NCBI GenBank assembly: GCA_016870695.1
Contig: VGAV01000110.1
Location: 1-7,380 of the forward strand
Length of the DNA stretch: 7,380 nt
Origin: Actinomycetota bacterium
GTDB lineage: Bacteria > Actinomycetota > Actinomycetes > Actinomycetales > Microbacteriaceae
Direction of reading: 5' to 3'
The stretch's first letter is position 1; each line of letters starts with the position of its first letter. The notes beneath the pieces were generated by a model. It saw only the letters and a list, made by a program, of their open reading frames with translations. It did not search any database and was not told the origin of the DNA. Made by a program: the position numbers and the translations under genes. Below, piece after piece: positions 1-5,952 of the stretch.

Positions 1-2853
1 GGGTGCGAGATTGGATAGTTCCGGGTCGAACAGTGGGAACACGTGGGCGACACTGAAGTCCGCGTCTGCGGCGAACAGAAAGTGCAGCTCCCCGGTCAGG
101 ATGCTGGCGGCGGCGCTCTGCGCCGGCCCCGGGGAGCTAAGCATCGTCTTCACGGCAGCTGTTTCAGGCCCGACGAGGCCATCCCACTGACCTGGTGCTG
201 ATTGCCACCTCGTGGATATGCGATTCAGCCAGTACTGGGCCAGGATTCCGGGCCAGGTATTTAGGCCCCGCATGAGCGAATCGCTCCACCCCCCAGGATC
301 GAACGCTGCGGCATTTCTCGTCCACACCCCGGAAGCGACAGTATCCAGTCGTTCGAGCAGGGAGTGGGCGAGGGGCGCTGGGACCGGCTTCGCTAACGCC
401 CTGAGCATTTCACTGACGGCCCGAGCAAGCTCCGGTCGGACGCTGAGTCGCTCGAGCGCGGAGACGATGCCTTCGAGAAACGCGGAAGGAAAGGAACTTC
501 GGCTCCATCCGTGTAAGACGGCGGCGATGAGGTCGTGGTGGCGGGCAATGGGAGCCAAGTCCAGCTCGGAAAGAAGGTCGATGCCGACCCCGGGATGCGC
601 CGTCGCCACTTCTCTGAGGAGCTGGCAGGTGTCGTCCCACGTGGGGTCGTCGAAGTTGCGTTCCGAGTAGTCAAGCGTCAGGAGCCCCTGGACTGTGGCG
701 TGCGCTCCCGCTTCACTGATGTTGCTGATGAACTGGTCGACGGTGAGTGGCATCCTGCCACCCCATGTGCCCGACGTCATGTAGTGGTCGAGATCAGGAT
801 GGGGTCGGATGCCCATCTCGGGCTCAGTCGCGGTGATTTCCGAGATCGCAAGGTCTAGCTGTGGCCATGTCTCCGTGTATCTGCCCAGCCATTCGAGCCG
901 GTCGAAGATGGCTCGGCGTCGGAGGCGGGAGTCTGCCCCCTCAACCGGGTCCTCTCGCGGCGGGCCGGCGAGAACGGCCTCGAGTACGCGCTGTCGGAGC
1001 GCAGCGTCGAGGTCGGGCGCGACAGCGGCGAGCAGGCGGAACGCTTCGTGCTTCGTGTCGGGGTCGTAGAGGAGGTTGCCCAAGATCGGGGCGCACCTTT
1101 CACCGATCTCCAAGGTTTGGGACTCAATGACGAGATGAAGTCCGAGCCTTCGGAAGAGTGCGTAGGGGCTCGCCATCCATCTCGTGCAGAGCATGTATCT
1201 GTCGGTGGACACGCGCGCCGCGCTGTCGCGGAGCATGTCGATGACGGTGCCCTCTTCGTCGCCGAATCGGTCTTGTTCGTGAGGTTCGATGGCGGAGCGG
1301 CGGAAGGACCACCGGTCGAATCGCCTGTCCGGGTCGAATGCTTCAAGCAGTTCGTATGCGTCGGTCAGAGCCTGCTCTGCGATCTGAAGCACGCGGTCGG
1401 CAGTCTCGGAGGCGTCTCCCCCGACCTGTTCCCAAAGCTTCCTCAGAACTTCTGAAGAAACCGCCCACTCAATCTCGGCGGAGACCCCGTGGGGGCGGTT
1501 CTCCTCTTCCTCAGCGGGAAACCAAGGCCGGTCTTCCGTCAGGACGAGGCGCGGGACCAGGGCACGGCGCAGTAGCGGAAGTGCGTCGGCGCCGGTAAGG
1601 GGATTGCCGTAGCCGAGGAACCAAGTCAGCCCGGATTCCGCGGGATCCGTGCGGATGGCGGCGACGAGGACGGTCATCCATCGAAGTGCTTCGCGGGGTG
1701 ACGTCTGACTGAGGACGCGTGCTGCGCGTGAGATCTCCCACTGGAGCTCGTTCGACACGACAGGGCCGCGCCTTGCGATTGTGCCGAGGGCAAGCGTTGA
1801 GTGCTCGGGATTACAAATGAACTGTTCTACGAACCAGTTCGCGAGTACACGGGAGGCGTCGTCCTCGCATCGTCCGGGCTGGAAAAGCGCTTGGAATGCT
1901 GGCTGTTCCTCGACCCACCGGAGCCACTCGTGTCCCGAGGCCGCGGATGCGAACCCGCGTGCTCCGGAGGGTGTGTTCAATACGTCGGCAAGGTAATCCG
2001 CTTCCTCAGGTATTCGCGGTGGGGACCCCTCGCCGAGGCTTTTTGCGCGAGCATGATGGTCAAGTAAGCCCATGTTCATCAGCGACGCCCACGCATCAAG
2101 TGCCGCCGCAAGCGCGGCATGCCCGTTGTTCGGCGGGTACCTCACAGGTGTGATGTGAAGGTTCTCCCATCGCGAGTTGCCCGGTACGTCAGTAAGCACG
2201 AATCGAGGCTGCGCGCTGGGCGGTAGCCCGCGAGCGAGGTATGTCATGACAACATCGCTGTGGCTATAGCCGACAAACAGAACCGTCCGATGTTCGAACA
2301 AGTCCTGCACGAACCGGCGGGCCCACCCATCTGTCAGATAAGCCCTTCCAAAATCATCGTCCGTAACCACCAATTCTGAAGATGGTCTCGATACGGATCC
2401 ATGTAGGTAGACCACACCGTTGAAGCTGCGACCGAGCGGTAAGGCTGGCGCGGTATAGCGATCACCCAGATGCAAAGACTCCTCTGCAGCCGCCTTCTCT
2501 ATATGCCGGTCATAATTCGTTGACACGACCGGAGCGCGCAATGCTGCCGCCAAGCGTGCAAGTGCTCGATGGTTCGAATTGGGCTGGGAGATGGGCGACG
2601 CAATGATCGCCCTCGCCTGCTCACGAACTGAAGGGTGCGTATTTGAGAGTTGACCGAGAAATACGTCAGCGGATATGGACTCATCAAATACCTGACCCAG
2701 GTTCTTTGCGATGGAGCGCGCCAACCCGTCGTAGAGGGGAAGACTTGACGGCGGATTGATGGACACACCGGCACCGACGAACAGAACAAGGCGCCCCTCA
2801 CGCGCGGCAGCCAATAACTCGTCGGGGATGTCCACGTGCTCGGTGAGTCTCAC
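1..2853 (-). CDS. SIR2-like domain protein with DUF4020-type C-terminal region, likely NADase defence effector (3' end beyond window)
   Basis: I translated the frame through all 951 codons to the left edge without meeting a stop. Residues about 20-215 form a SIR2-like NAD-binding core. They include VGAGVS (26-31, nucleotide-binding glycine loop), TNYD (112-115, catalytic Asn N113), LHGS (150-153, catalytic His H151), VVTDDDF (162-168) and VGYSHSD (194-200). In characterised defence sirtuins (ThsA, DSR2) this Asn and His hydrolyse NAD+, halting growth of infected cells. Residues about 250-900 are rich in Leu, Ala, Arg and Trp, look helical and carry no motif I recognise. The last visible residues (FLFAADAD, then VFPLFDPE, about 925-945) resemble the DUF4020 domain often fused to SIR2; the usual rest would lie past the left edge. 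No signal peptide or membrane segment is seen. The chosen start is GTG at 2853 with a weak upstream GGGA, because homologues typically begin 10-15 residues before the IPDELL segment. The frame stays open farther upstream (GTG 2940, ATG 3090), but that stretch is Arg/Gly-rich and unlike the family. The defence role is an inference. Confidence 0.85.
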   Translation of the reverse strand, partial: MRLTEHVDIPDELLAAAREGRLVLFVGAGVSINPPSSLPLYDGLARSIAKNLGQVFDESISADVFLGQLSNTHPSVREQARAIIASPISQPNSNHRALARLAAALRAPVVSTNYDRHIEKAAAEESLHLGDRYTAPALPLGRSFNGVVYLHGSVSRPSSELVVTDDDFGRAYLTDGWARRFVQDLFEHRTVLFVGYSHSDVVMTYLARGLPPSAQPRFVLTDVPGNSRWENLHITPVRYPPNNGHAALAAALDAWASLMNMGLLDHHARAKSLGEGSPPRIPEEADYLADVLNTPSGARGFASAASGHEWLRWVEEQPAFQALFQPGRCEDDASRVLANWFVEQFICNPEHSTLALGTIARRGPVVSNELQWEISRAARVLSQTSPREALRWMTVLVAAIRTDPAESGLTWFLGYGNPLTGADALPLLRRALVPRLVLTEDRPWFPAEEEENRPHGVSAEIEWAVSSEVLRKLWEQVGGDASETADRVLQIAEQALTDAYELLEAFDPDRRFDRWSFRRSAIEPHEQDRFGDEEGTVIDMLRDSAARVSTDRYMLCTRWMASPYALFRRLGLHLVIESQTLEIGERCAPILGNLLYDPDTKHEAFRLLAAVAPDLDAALRQRVLEAVLAGPPREDPVEGADSRLRRRAIFDRLEWLGRYTETWPQLDLAISEITATEPEMGIRPHPDLDHYMTSGTWGGRMPLTVDQFISNISEAGAHATVQGLLTLDYSERNFDDPTWDDTCQLLREVATAHPGVGIDLLSELDLAPIARHHDLIAAVLHGWSRSSFPSAFLEGIVSALERLSVRPELARAVSEMLRALAKPVPAPLAHSLLERLDTVASGVWTRNAAAFDPGGWSDSLMRGLNTWPGILAQYWLNRISTRWQSAPGQWDGLVGPETAAVKTMLSSPGPAQSAAASILTGELHFLFAADADFSVAHVFPLFDPELSNLAP

Positions 2854-3009
2854 AACTAGAACATCCCACGTGGCCCGCGACCGCGACGCAGCGACACCCG
2901 CGCGCCGCGAGCCGGCACCAAATCTCAGCGTCAGCCCCACCGCAGCAAATCGGTCGTCGTCCCCTCTAGCCTGCTGCTCAAGGCCACGAGGCCAACCGCC
3001 GACTCGTTC

Positions 3010-3023
3010 GAGGCGCCCGCCTC
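3010..3023. repeat. 14-bp perfect inverted repeat in the divergent intergenic region
   Basis: GAGGCG, a 2-nt centre (CC), then CGCCTC. The repeat lies about 105 bp before the metallophosphoesterase start and 157 bp before the SIR2 start, so it could be an operator for either gene. In DNA this GC-rich such a short repeat can also arise by chance. Confidence 0.35.
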
Positions 3024-3118
3024 TGCAACCAACGCCCAGCCAGCCGAGGTGTGTTTCGCCGACTCCCCAACACAGTCCCCTCAGGTACATGAGAGCGCAA
3101 AACTGCCTGTAATGCTGT

Positions 3119-3122
3119 GGAG
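3119..3122 (+). promoter_or_regulatory. Ribosome binding site deciding the metallophosphoesterase start
   Basis: GGAG lies 6 nt before GTG 3129, ideal Shine-Dalgarno spacing. Two in-frame codons upstream, GTG 3117 and ATG 3123, would overlap or directly touch this GGAG and have no ribosome binding site of their own. This favours GTG 3129, although a leaderless start at ATG 3123 cannot be excluded. Confidence 0.5.
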
Positions 3123-3128
3123 ATGAGA

Positions 3129-3941
3129 GTGTTCGAGACCGATGCTCTACCTTGCCTTGAGGACAAGCGGGTCGCGGTCTGCGGCGACTGGCACGGCAAC
3201 GTCAATTGGCTGCGCACCGTCGCGGCGGCCATCCCCGCTCTCGCGCCCGGCGTCACCACGATCTTGCAGCTCGGTGATTGGTGGATGGATCCGGCGGCCA
3301 CCGACCACCTACTGCGTGACGCAGGTATCCGACGGGTGTACGTCACGCTCGGAAACCACGAACCGTGGAACAGCGTCACACCGCTACTGGACGCGCACCC
3401 TGGCGCAGCCGTCCGGGTTTCGGAGGTGACTTGGCTTCTTCCACGGCCGGCGCGGCTCGAGATCGGGGGGCGGAAGGTGCTGTCGCTGGGCGGCGCGGTG
3501 TCCGTTGACCGACGCTGGCGCGTTGCGGGTCGGGAATGGTGGCCGGACGAGGCCATCACCGACGACCACGTCACCGCCGCTGTAGACAGCGGCGCAGCGG
3601 ACATCATGCTCACCCATGAATCGCCAGCACGAACGCCTGTCCGTAGCGTACGGGAGGCCCTGCGGACCAACCCGATGGGACTTCCGCGCGAAGCGCTCAT
3701 CGAGTCGGCGGCGTCCCGGGTCCGGGTGAGCCAGGTCTGGGACGCCGTCCGACCGGTGCTGCTTATGCATGGTTACCTGCATTCCCCCGGCGGCGGGCGC
3801 ACCGATGACGGCCGCCGCGTTGCGAGCTTCGGGTGCGATGGTCAGCAAGGGAGCCTCGCCTTCCTGGATCTGAACACGCTGACGCTCGAGAGTCCAAGCC
3901 TTCGTCAGAATCGAGAGGCCGCACAAGGCAAGAAGCAGTGA
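3129..3941 (+). CDS. Calcineurin-like metallophosphoesterase, 270 aa, altered GHxH motif
   Basis: This is a cytosolic phosphoesterase of the calcineurin-like superfamily, which uses two metal ions to hydrolyse phosphomono- or diesters; the substrate cannot be told from sequence. Numbering from GTG 3129, the motifs run in order: GDWHGN (19-24; ligands D20 and H22), LGDWW (48-52; D50), LGNHEPW (74-80; N76 and H77), THESP (162-166; H163) and HGYLHS (214-219). The last normally reads GHxH; here the first His is Tyr216, while H218 is kept. A GGAVSVD segment (121-127) and a Trp pair at 137-138 recall small actinobacterial and actinophage phosphoesterases. Length and compactness fit that family, and there is no signal peptide or membrane segment. 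Third codon positions are strongly G/C (19 of 20 in the codons for residues 15-34). The gene is divergent from the SIR2 gene and convergent with the downstream membrane protein, so it is probably transcribed alone. In-frame starts at 3117 and 3123 would add 4 or 2 residues. Confidence 0.9.
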   Translation: MFETDALPCLEDKRVAVCGDWHGNVNWLRTVAAAIPALAPGVTTILQLGDWWMDPAATDHLLRDAGIRRVYVTLGNHEPWNSVTPLLDAHPGAAVRVSEVTWLLPRPARLEIGGRKVLSLGGAVSVDRRWRVAGREWWPDEAITDDHVTAAVDSGAADIMLTHESPARTPVRSVREALRTNPMGLPREALIESAASRVRVSQVWDAVRPVLLMHGYLHSPGGGRTDDGRRVASFGCDGQQGSLAFLDLNTLTLESPSLRQNREAAQGKKQ

Positions 3942-3959
3942 GGCTCCGAAGTCGGCCTC
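3940..3959 (+). terminator. Weak stem-loop at the end of the metallophosphoesterase gene
   Basis: GAGGC and GCCTC form a 5-bp stem with a 10-nt loop, starting inside the stop codon. No T-run follows, so at best it is a weak intrinsic terminator or an RNA-stability hairpin. Confidence 0.25.
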
Positions 3960-3986
3960 GACAGCGCAGAAAGCCACTGATCTGAC

Positions 3987-4002
3987 CAGCGCTCGCGCGC
4001 TG
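3987..4002. terminator. Hairpin between convergent genes, possible bidirectional terminator
   Basis: CAGCGC, a TCGC loop and GCGCTG give a perfect 6-bp GC-rich stem in the 94-bp gap between the two convergent stop codons. This is where a shared terminator is expected. It has no T-tract on either side, which is common in high-GC actinobacteria but leaves the call tentative. Confidence 0.4.
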
Positions 4003-4035
4003 TGTCGGGCGTCAGCTGTTCACCTCGGCGCTCGC

Positions 4036-4731
4036 TCAGTGGGCATGCGGCGCCGCCGATGAGGCAGCCAATTTGATAGTACGGGTGAGTGTCTTGAGCT
4101 CGTGCGCGACAGAGTCCACGTACTTACCCACCTGCCTCAGCGGCTCCGCCGCGGCTAGCGACAGGCGCCACGGTTCAATCTCCAGCACGAACTCGTCCGT
4201 GAACACTCGGCCGCTGGCGTCCTCGTAATTTAGGGTCACCGACCAGACCGGACCGGGTTCGTTGTCGACACCGAAGATGCTCTCATCGTCGAGGTAGAAC
4301 TTGAGGGGTCGAGTGTTGGTCAGCGAGCGCAACACTGTGACGCCGTCGGTGAGACGGTTCAGATGGGCCACACTCTTCTCCCAGCCCGGGTTGTCGGGAG
4401 TGGATACCGGCCTGAAGGGCTGGTCAGCCGAAATCATAATGTTGTGAGCAGCGGTCTTGCCATCGTTGCGCACCACAACGAACACAGCGGTTCCCGCCGT
4501 GTCGCCGCTCCTTGTCGGCATCACCGTCAGCTCGAGATCGACCACAACGTAGGGACGGACGAGGGCAATATTTGATTCCGTCATCGCATCGTTCGACGCC
4601 GCCAACAACTTGTTGGACGCGATCAGTTGGCCTAACTGGCGCGCTGCGATGACGAGTGCGATAACGGCGGCGACCGCCGTCAACACGGTTCCGATACCCT
4701 GTACGGCCGCCCAGAACACGACATCACTCAT
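4036..4731 (-). CDS. Single-pass membrane protein with beta-rich soluble domain, 231 aa, function unknown
   Basis: Residues about 6-30 (from FWAAVQ to VIAARQ) form one hydrophobic segment typical of an N-terminal membrane anchor. A short polar, probably helical linker follows (about 31-57). The RPYVVVDLEL segment (59-68) opens a domain of alternating hydrophobic strands to about residue 190, including FVVVRNDGKTAAHN, a pattern seen in a widespread class of uncharacterised anchored proteins. The C-terminus (about 190-231) looks helical and amphipathic. I recognise no catalytic motif and no lipobox. Topology cannot be settled; Arg31 just after the segment slightly favours a cytosolic soluble domain. 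The ATG at 4731 is preceded by AGGA with 7-nt spacing, a good ribosome binding site. A 98-bp gap with a palindrome separates it from the upstream small-gene operon on the same strand, so it probably has its own promoter. A general adaptor or sensor role is possible but unsupported. Confidence 0.8.
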   Translation of the reverse strand: MSDVVFWAAVQGIGTVLTAVAAVIALVIAARQLGQLIASNKLLAASNDAMTESNIALVRPYVVVDLELTVMPTRSGDTAGTAVFVVVRNDGKTAAHNIMISADQPFRPVSTPDNPGWEKSVAHLNRLTDGVTVLRSLTNTRPLKFYLDDESIFGVDNEPGPVWSVTLNYEDASGRVFTDEFVLEIEPWRLSLAAAEPLRQVGKYVDSVAHELKTLTRTIKLAASSAAPHAH

Positions 4732-4748
4732 CAGTCAGTCCTACCAGG

Positions 4749-4762
4749 TCACAGGTCTGTGA
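4749..4762. promoter_or_regulatory. 14-bp palindrome upstream of the membrane protein, candidate operator
   Basis: TCACAG, a 2-nt centre (GT) and CTGTGA form a perfect inverted repeat. It ends 17 nt before the membrane-protein start, in the 98-bp gap after the HTH operon. Its position and symmetry suit a dimeric regulator overlapping the promoter or leader. Which protein would bind is unknown; the HTH proteins encoded just upstream are candidates by proximity only. Confidence 0.4.
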
Positions 4763-4829
4763 GGACTCCGCGGCTCGGTTGCAGCCGTCGGGGCCCGCCT
4801 TGGAGCGCCTCCGCCCGAACTATGGCTAT

Positions 4830-5210
4830 CTAGGAACGCCATGCCCACGCGTCGTGTCCTGCGTCGCGGACCACTTCGGCAAGCTGGCCTGCCCACAGCT
4901 TGTCCATCTGGGCCACGCCGTTGAAGTAAGGGGTGTTCAGCCACAGCGCCCAGGTCCACGGGTCGTCGATGCCGCTACGAAGTGGTTCCAGGACCGACTG
5001 CAGGTACGGGCAGACACGCCCGTCGCGAGCCTGGAAGGCCGGGAACAGGTCGACGCCGTCCGCGGTGCGGAGTCGCAGCACACGCAGCTGAACTGCGGCC
5101 TCACAGACGAGCACCGGCGAAACTCCGAGCACCCGGCTAAAGCTGGCGACGGTGTAGCAGGGCCCGACGATGGCCGCCCAAGGGCTCAGCTCACTGTTGT
5201 CAAGCAGCAT
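4830..5210 (-). CDS. HTH-like small protein, distant Xre/MbcA/ParS antitoxin-like layout, 126 aa
   Basis: Residues about 18-50 (YTVASFSRVLGVSP onward) look like a helix-turn-helix of the short MerR/Xre-like kind. A FPAFQ strand (56-60) follows, then an LQSVLEPL helix (70-77) and DPWTWALWLNTP (83-94). The last resembles the W-L-N-T-P segment of the Xre/MbcA/ParS toxin-binding domain in actinobacterial antitoxins; the resemblance is by eye and distant. It would be cytosolic and possibly DNA-binding. It is the last gene of the five-gene operon, starting 6 nt after the stop of the 71-aa gene, with a GAGG 11 nt before the ATG. It shares its layout with the 113-aa protein of the same operon, suggesting old paralogy. 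No RES-domain or other toxin gene lies beside it. Its own N-terminal 17 residues have no counterpart in the 113-aa protein. It ends with TAG, and a small ATGGC/GCCAT inverted repeat (4822-4842) spans the stop. Confidence 0.7.
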   Translation of the reverse strand: MLLDNSELSPWAAIVGPCYTVASFSRVLGVSPVLVCEAAVQLRVLRLRTADGVDLFPAFQARDGRVCPYLQSVLEPLRSGIDDPWTWALWLNTPYFNGVAQMDKLWAGQLAEVVRDAGHDAWAWRS

Positions 5211-5216
5211 TGGTAT

Positions 5217-5432
5217 TCACGCCTCGCGCGCCGCGCGCCGAATCTCGCGCTGCTCCCTGCGGCTGTCGGCGTGCCGGGCGGCGGCGCAATTGATGACCCG
5301 GCGAGTCGCCCGCCGGCCGGGTAGATAGTGCTCGGCGCTCACAAGCGTGCCCGTGCGCGAGGACAGTTCGGTCAGCCGCGTCGAAGCGAGCACTTCATCT
5401 ACGCCCTGCTGTCGCGACCGGCCACGGTTCAT
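5217..5432 (-). CDS. Small arginine-rich protein, 71 aa, function unknown
   Basis: I do not recognise this family. The protein is strongly basic: 16 Arg against 8 acidic residues, with an RR-rich helical tail (about 56-71, RREQREIRRAAREA) that could bind nucleic acid or an acidic partner. The chosen start is ATG 5432, which overlaps the stop of the 61-aa gene as ATGA and has GAGGAG 8 nt upstream. A GTG at 5441 would add 3 residues and sits closer to the GAGGAG than usual. Reality as a gene rests on translational coupling on both sides and the good ribosome binding site rather than on homology. There is no signal peptide or membrane segment. Confidence 0.55.
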   Translation of the reverse strand: MNRGRSRQQGVDEVLASTRLTELSSRTGTLVSAEHYLPGRRATRRVINCAAARHADSRREQREIRRAAREA

Positions 5433-5614
5433 GGTGGCCACTCCTCACGAAGATCGTCTAGGTACCCCGGTGGGTACTCCACCGACACTTCATCAGCGAT
5501 GTCGGTCAGGCGCGCCAGTCGCTCGTCGTTGCCGCTCTTCTCTGTCTCGCCATCAGTTGCGCGGGGCCGGTGGTGTCGTGCATCGTCGGGTTGTGACGGT
5601 CGCGCCGGTTTCAC
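5429..5614 (-). CDS. Small acidic protein, 61 aa, function unknown
   Basis: I do not recognise it. The first 25 residues are polar and look disordered. The rest (about 29-61) is acidic, with the segment DERLARLTDIADE predicted helical and then YPPGYLDDLREEW near the end. It has 15 acidic against about 9 basic residues. It starts with GTG at 5614, overlapping the stop of the 113-aa gene as GTGA, and ends in an ATGA overlap with the 71-aa gene, so the three are probably translationally coupled. It could be an adaptor or antitoxin-like partner of the basic protein that follows, but that is conjecture. Confidence 0.5.
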   Translation of the reverse strand: MKPARPSQPDDARHHRPRATDGETEKSGNDERLARLTDIADEVSVEYPPGYLDDLREEWPP

Positions 5615-5952
5615 AATCGCTCACTGTTCTCAAGAGCTTCCACGACAGCCTCGATGGGCCGGCCCTGTGCCATCCAGTCAGCAGCGGATAGGTCGTCGAG
5701 CTGTTCCCAAGTGCCCGTCATCAGAGCGCTCATGCCCACGACGTCGTGGTCGCCCGCGAGAACGGCGAGGACCGTTTGCAAGCCGGGGAGGGGTCGCCGG
5801 TTCTGGCAATCGAACTGCCATGTTGGGTAGGCGTACCGTCCGTTGCGCCTGCGACCAGCGAACAGCGAACCCTGGCGCCGTAGCCTGTTCACCGCCGCGG
5901 TCGGCGTGCCCAGAAGGCGGGCGACGTCCGTGGCCGTGAGCCACGAGGACAT
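5611..5952 (-). CDS. Helix-turn-helix protein with antitoxin-like layout, 113 aa
   Basis: Residues 4-30 (WLTATDVARLLGTPTAAVNRL and on) are a clear excisionase/MerR-type helix-turn-helix: a T-x-x-D-V-A-R-L-L-G turn, then a recognition helix with Asn22, Arg23, Arg25 and Arg26. A basic wing follows (33-39, GRRRNGR), then the strand YAYPTWQFD (40-48), a LPGLQTVLAVL helix (55-65) and a Trp-containing tail with GRPIEAV (97-103). The short HTH, a P-x-x-Q strand and a small helical C-terminal half recall antitoxin-like proteins common in mycobacteria and relatives, often beside RES-type toxins. The protein is probably a DNA-binding autoregulator. It begins at ATG 5952, directly after the TAG of the 209-aa gene, and its stop overlaps the next start as GTGA. 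It is a structural paralogue of the 126-aa protein at the operon end. The function beyond DNA binding is unknown. Confidence 0.75.
   Translation of the reverse strand: MSSWLTATDVARLLGTPTAAVNRLRRQGSLFAGRRRNGRYAYPTWQFDCQNRRPLPGLQTVLAVLAGDHDVVGMSALMTGTWEQLDDLSAADWMAQGRPIEAVVEALENSERL

Larger units (their letters stand above)
2854..3128. promoter_or_regulatory. Divergent intergenic region between the SIR2 gene and the metallophosphoesterase gene
   Basis: This 275-bp stretch separates two genes transcribed away from each other, so it must hold at least one promoter for each unless transcripts enter from elsewhere. I could not pick a convincing -35/-10 pair on either strand. The only clear structure is the perfect inverted repeat at 3010-3023. 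Frames open across the region are Arg/Pro/Gly-rich with no recognisable protein features, so I treat it as non-coding. Confidence 0.5.

Noticed and set aside
212..1455. Several plus-strand and alternative minus-strand frames of 60-160 codons
   Set aside because: All lie within the continuous SIR2-DUF4020 frame, which translates without a stop and with a consistent protein-like composition.
2998..3066. CGCCGACTC occurring twice exactly 60 bp apart
   Set aside because: A 9-bp GC-rich match without further similarity around it is expected by chance here.
2854..3090. N-terminal extension of the SIR2 protein to ATG 3090 or GTG 2940
   Set aside because: The extra residues are Gly/Arg-rich and unlike SIR2 N-termini; homologues typically begin shortly before the conserved core. 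The frame is open probably because of high GC.
3110..3116. TAATGCT as a -10 box for a leaderless phosphoesterase transcript starting at ATG 3123
   Set aside because: It does not match TANNNT in register and no -35 is visible. The GGAG with 6-nt spacing before GTG 3129 is better evidence for a leadered start.
2978..3700. 240-codon open frame on the minus strand
   Set aside because: It lies antisense to the phosphoesterase, is Ser/Arg/Thr-rich with no motifs, and conflicts with the clear metal-binding motifs on the plus strand.
4779..5324. 181-codon open frame on the plus strand
   Set aside because: It is antisense to the 126-aa HTH-like gene and part of the 71-aa gene, crosses their junction, and has low-complexity composition.
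5328..5939. 203-codon open frame on the plus strand
   Set aside because: It is Ser/Arg/Pro-rich shadow sequence antisense to three minus-strand genes joined by 4-bp overlaps, one of them with a clear HTH.
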